Source: Saksenaea vasiformis B4078
Lineage: Eukaryota; Mucoromycota; Mucoromycetes; Mucorales; Saksenaeaceae
Assembly: GCA_000697055.1 (NCBI GenBank)
Contig: JNDT01001647.1
Location: 1 to 31,569 of the forward strand
Direction: 5' to 3'
Length of the DNA: 31,569 nt
Part shown: positions 30,451-31,569 of the stretch, in pieces
Position numbering within the stretch: the stretch's first letter is position 1
Layout: the number at the start of each line of letters is the position of its first letter
Position numbers and translations under genes: made by a program
The notes under the pieces: generated by a model
The model's database searches: none
Seen by the model: only the letters and a program-made list of their open reading frames with translations
What the model was told of the DNA's origin: nothing

Positions 30451-31485
30451 TTAAATCATTGATCTTCTCTCAAGGCAAGCTTGAAAATGACTCATGGAAT
30501 GCTGAATCCATCCACGACAATCCTCTGCAGTGATATTGGTAGAGCTTTCCTCCAGGCGAACTAAAAGATGCTCTGGATTCTGGAGAGCAGTACGCTTCAC
30601 AAAGTTTTTGTACTTGGAAAAGCACTCCTCGATTGGATTTAAAAACGGCGAATATGGAGGCAGATAGAGTGGTGTATGAATGGATTGATCAAACTCTTCC
30701 TTGACAGTCTCCACTTTGTGAATAGATGCGTTATCCATTATCAAGAATTGTGGAGGAGCACCCTGGCGATCAAGTATGTTCAAAACCTCCTTGACGAAGT
30801 CAGCGAAGACATCACCAGTCGTTCCTCCGAAATGTGCACGAAACCAGACCGGACCATTGTAGCTAATGGCACCAAGTACCGTTATATTTCTGCCACGTTG
30901 GCTAGGAACTACCACGTAGGCTGGTTGTCCTTTATAGGATCTTGCTTGACCTCTCGTTGTCCAAAGATTAAATCCAGTTTCATCCAAGAAGATGCAATTC
31001 ATTAGATAGGACACTCCAAGGGATGGCAATTCGGACACGAATCGGTACCGTTTTTCGATGTTGGCTTCAGACATACGTGCTGCTGGATACCGCTGCGACC
31101 GCTTCAACGTGTAACTGAGCTTTTCTCCAATGTGCTTCGCAATGGCACTGATAGAGATATTCTGCATGTCGGGGTCCACGCTTTCAAGCCTCTCCTTCAG
31201 AGTCTGCAAGGTGATGCAATTGTCCTCGTCAATGCAATCCCTGATACACAACGAATGTTCTTCGAGTAATCTGCAGTTCCTTCTTCCTCCGCGTGGAAGG
31301 TCCTCCAGGCGACCGTGGTCACGGAAGCGATTGAGAATGTCTCGGGCAGTCTGCGTCGCGATCCGCAAGCGTCTGGCAGCTTCTGGGACTGAGATATCTT
31401 GATCGAGCACCATCTCAACAAGCTTCTCTCTGTCACTGAGAGGAATTTTGGCATAAGTCTTTTTCTCTTGATGTTGACGAGGCAT
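30451..31485 (-). CDS. IS630-like (Tc1/mariner superfamily) transposase, intact
   Basis: Uninterrupted 344 codons from ATG 31485; the frame stays open farther upstream but with no ATG. An N-terminal helix-turn-helix pair (KLVEMVLDQDISVPEAARRL; residues 20-60) is followed by the linker LPRGGRRN. The DDE core is Asp168 (NCIFLDETGFN), Asp251 (FLIMDNASIHK) and Glu286 (PYSPFLNPIEECF), with 34 residues between the last two. The strand VVVPSQRGRNITVLGAIS is typical of the DDE_3 family. All catalytic residues are present, so the enzyme may be active. Its 3' side carries a 22-bp repeat array; the 5' end of the element lies beyond or near the window edge. It is a relative of the relics at 2.5-3.4 and 27.4-28.1 kb. 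Confidence 0.93.
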   Translation of the reverse strand: MPRQHQEKKTYAKIPLSDREKLVEMVLDQDISVPEAARRLRIATQTARDILNRFRDHGRLEDLPRGGRRNCRLLEEHSLCIRDCIDEDNCITLQTLKERLESVDPDMQNISISAIAKHIGEKLSYTLKRSQRYPAARMSEANIEKRYRFVSELPSLGVSYLMNCIFLDETGFNLWTTRGQARSYKGQPAYVVVPSQRGRNITVLGAISYNGPVWFRAHFGGTTGDVFADFVKEVLNILDRQGAPPQFLIMDNASIHKVETVKEEFDQSIHTPLYLPPYSPFLNPIEECFSKYKNFVKRTALQNPEHLLVRLEESSTNITAEDCRGWIQHSMSHFQACLERRSMI

Positions 31486-31569
31486 GTTGAATGATACGTG
31501 GTGAAAACAAGGATAGCAATAGATAATAGACAGTAAGATACAAGGAATCAACGACTTTATATATTCTGC

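Overview
The window is fungal nuclear DNA, most likely from a Mucoromycota (Mucorales-like) species. It is AT-rich, its genes are broken by short introns of about 40-85 bp with GTAAGT-type donors, CTAAC/CTAAT-like branch sites and TAG/CAG acceptors, and Fanzor, Tc1 and IS630-like elements are interleaved with ordinary single-copy genes. No rRNA, tRNA or CRISPR array was seen.

Layout. (1) 1-2080, minus: the 5' part of a Fanzor (eukaryotic TnpB homologue, RNA-guided-nuclease family), cut by the window edge inside its RuvC domain. (2) About 2480-3400, minus: a heavily decayed IS630-like transposase. (3) 4111-9549: host genes, NudC on plus and a large gene on minus encoding signal peptide, kelch repeats, one membrane helix and a kinase domain, a receptor-kinase-like architecture. 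(4) 9550-12230: mostly unassigned, with weak spliced-gene signals near 11.1-11.7 kb. (5) 12231-16674: a second Fanzor copy, frameshifted, bounded by perfect 20-bp inverted repeats that probably mark a transposon. (6) 16675-21900: gene-poor DNA with a TG microsatellite, a 38-bp degenerate tandem repeat and fragments of unknown genes. (7) 22100-26945: host metabolic genes, namely a TPT-family transporter (plus), a convergent Ymc-like mitochondrial carrier (minus) and 3-hydroxyanthranilate 3,4-dioxygenase (minus). (8) 27358-31485: a transposon cluster. A complete 1341-bp Tc1 element with TA duplication and one nonsense codon sits inside an older IS630-like relic; next come an N-terminal transposase fragment on plus, a 22-bp tandem repeat and an intact IS630-like transposase.

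The host genes do not form a pathway. The mobile DNA is the notable part: two related Fanzor genes about 12 kb apart, one in a recognisable inverted-repeat element with a short potentially structured 3' region where a guide RNA would be expected, plus Tc1/IS630 elements of several ages. Splice models below were built by hand from phase and motif agreement. Fanzor, kelch-kinase, NudC, transporter, carrier and dioxygenase identities rest on recognised motifs, not on database searches.
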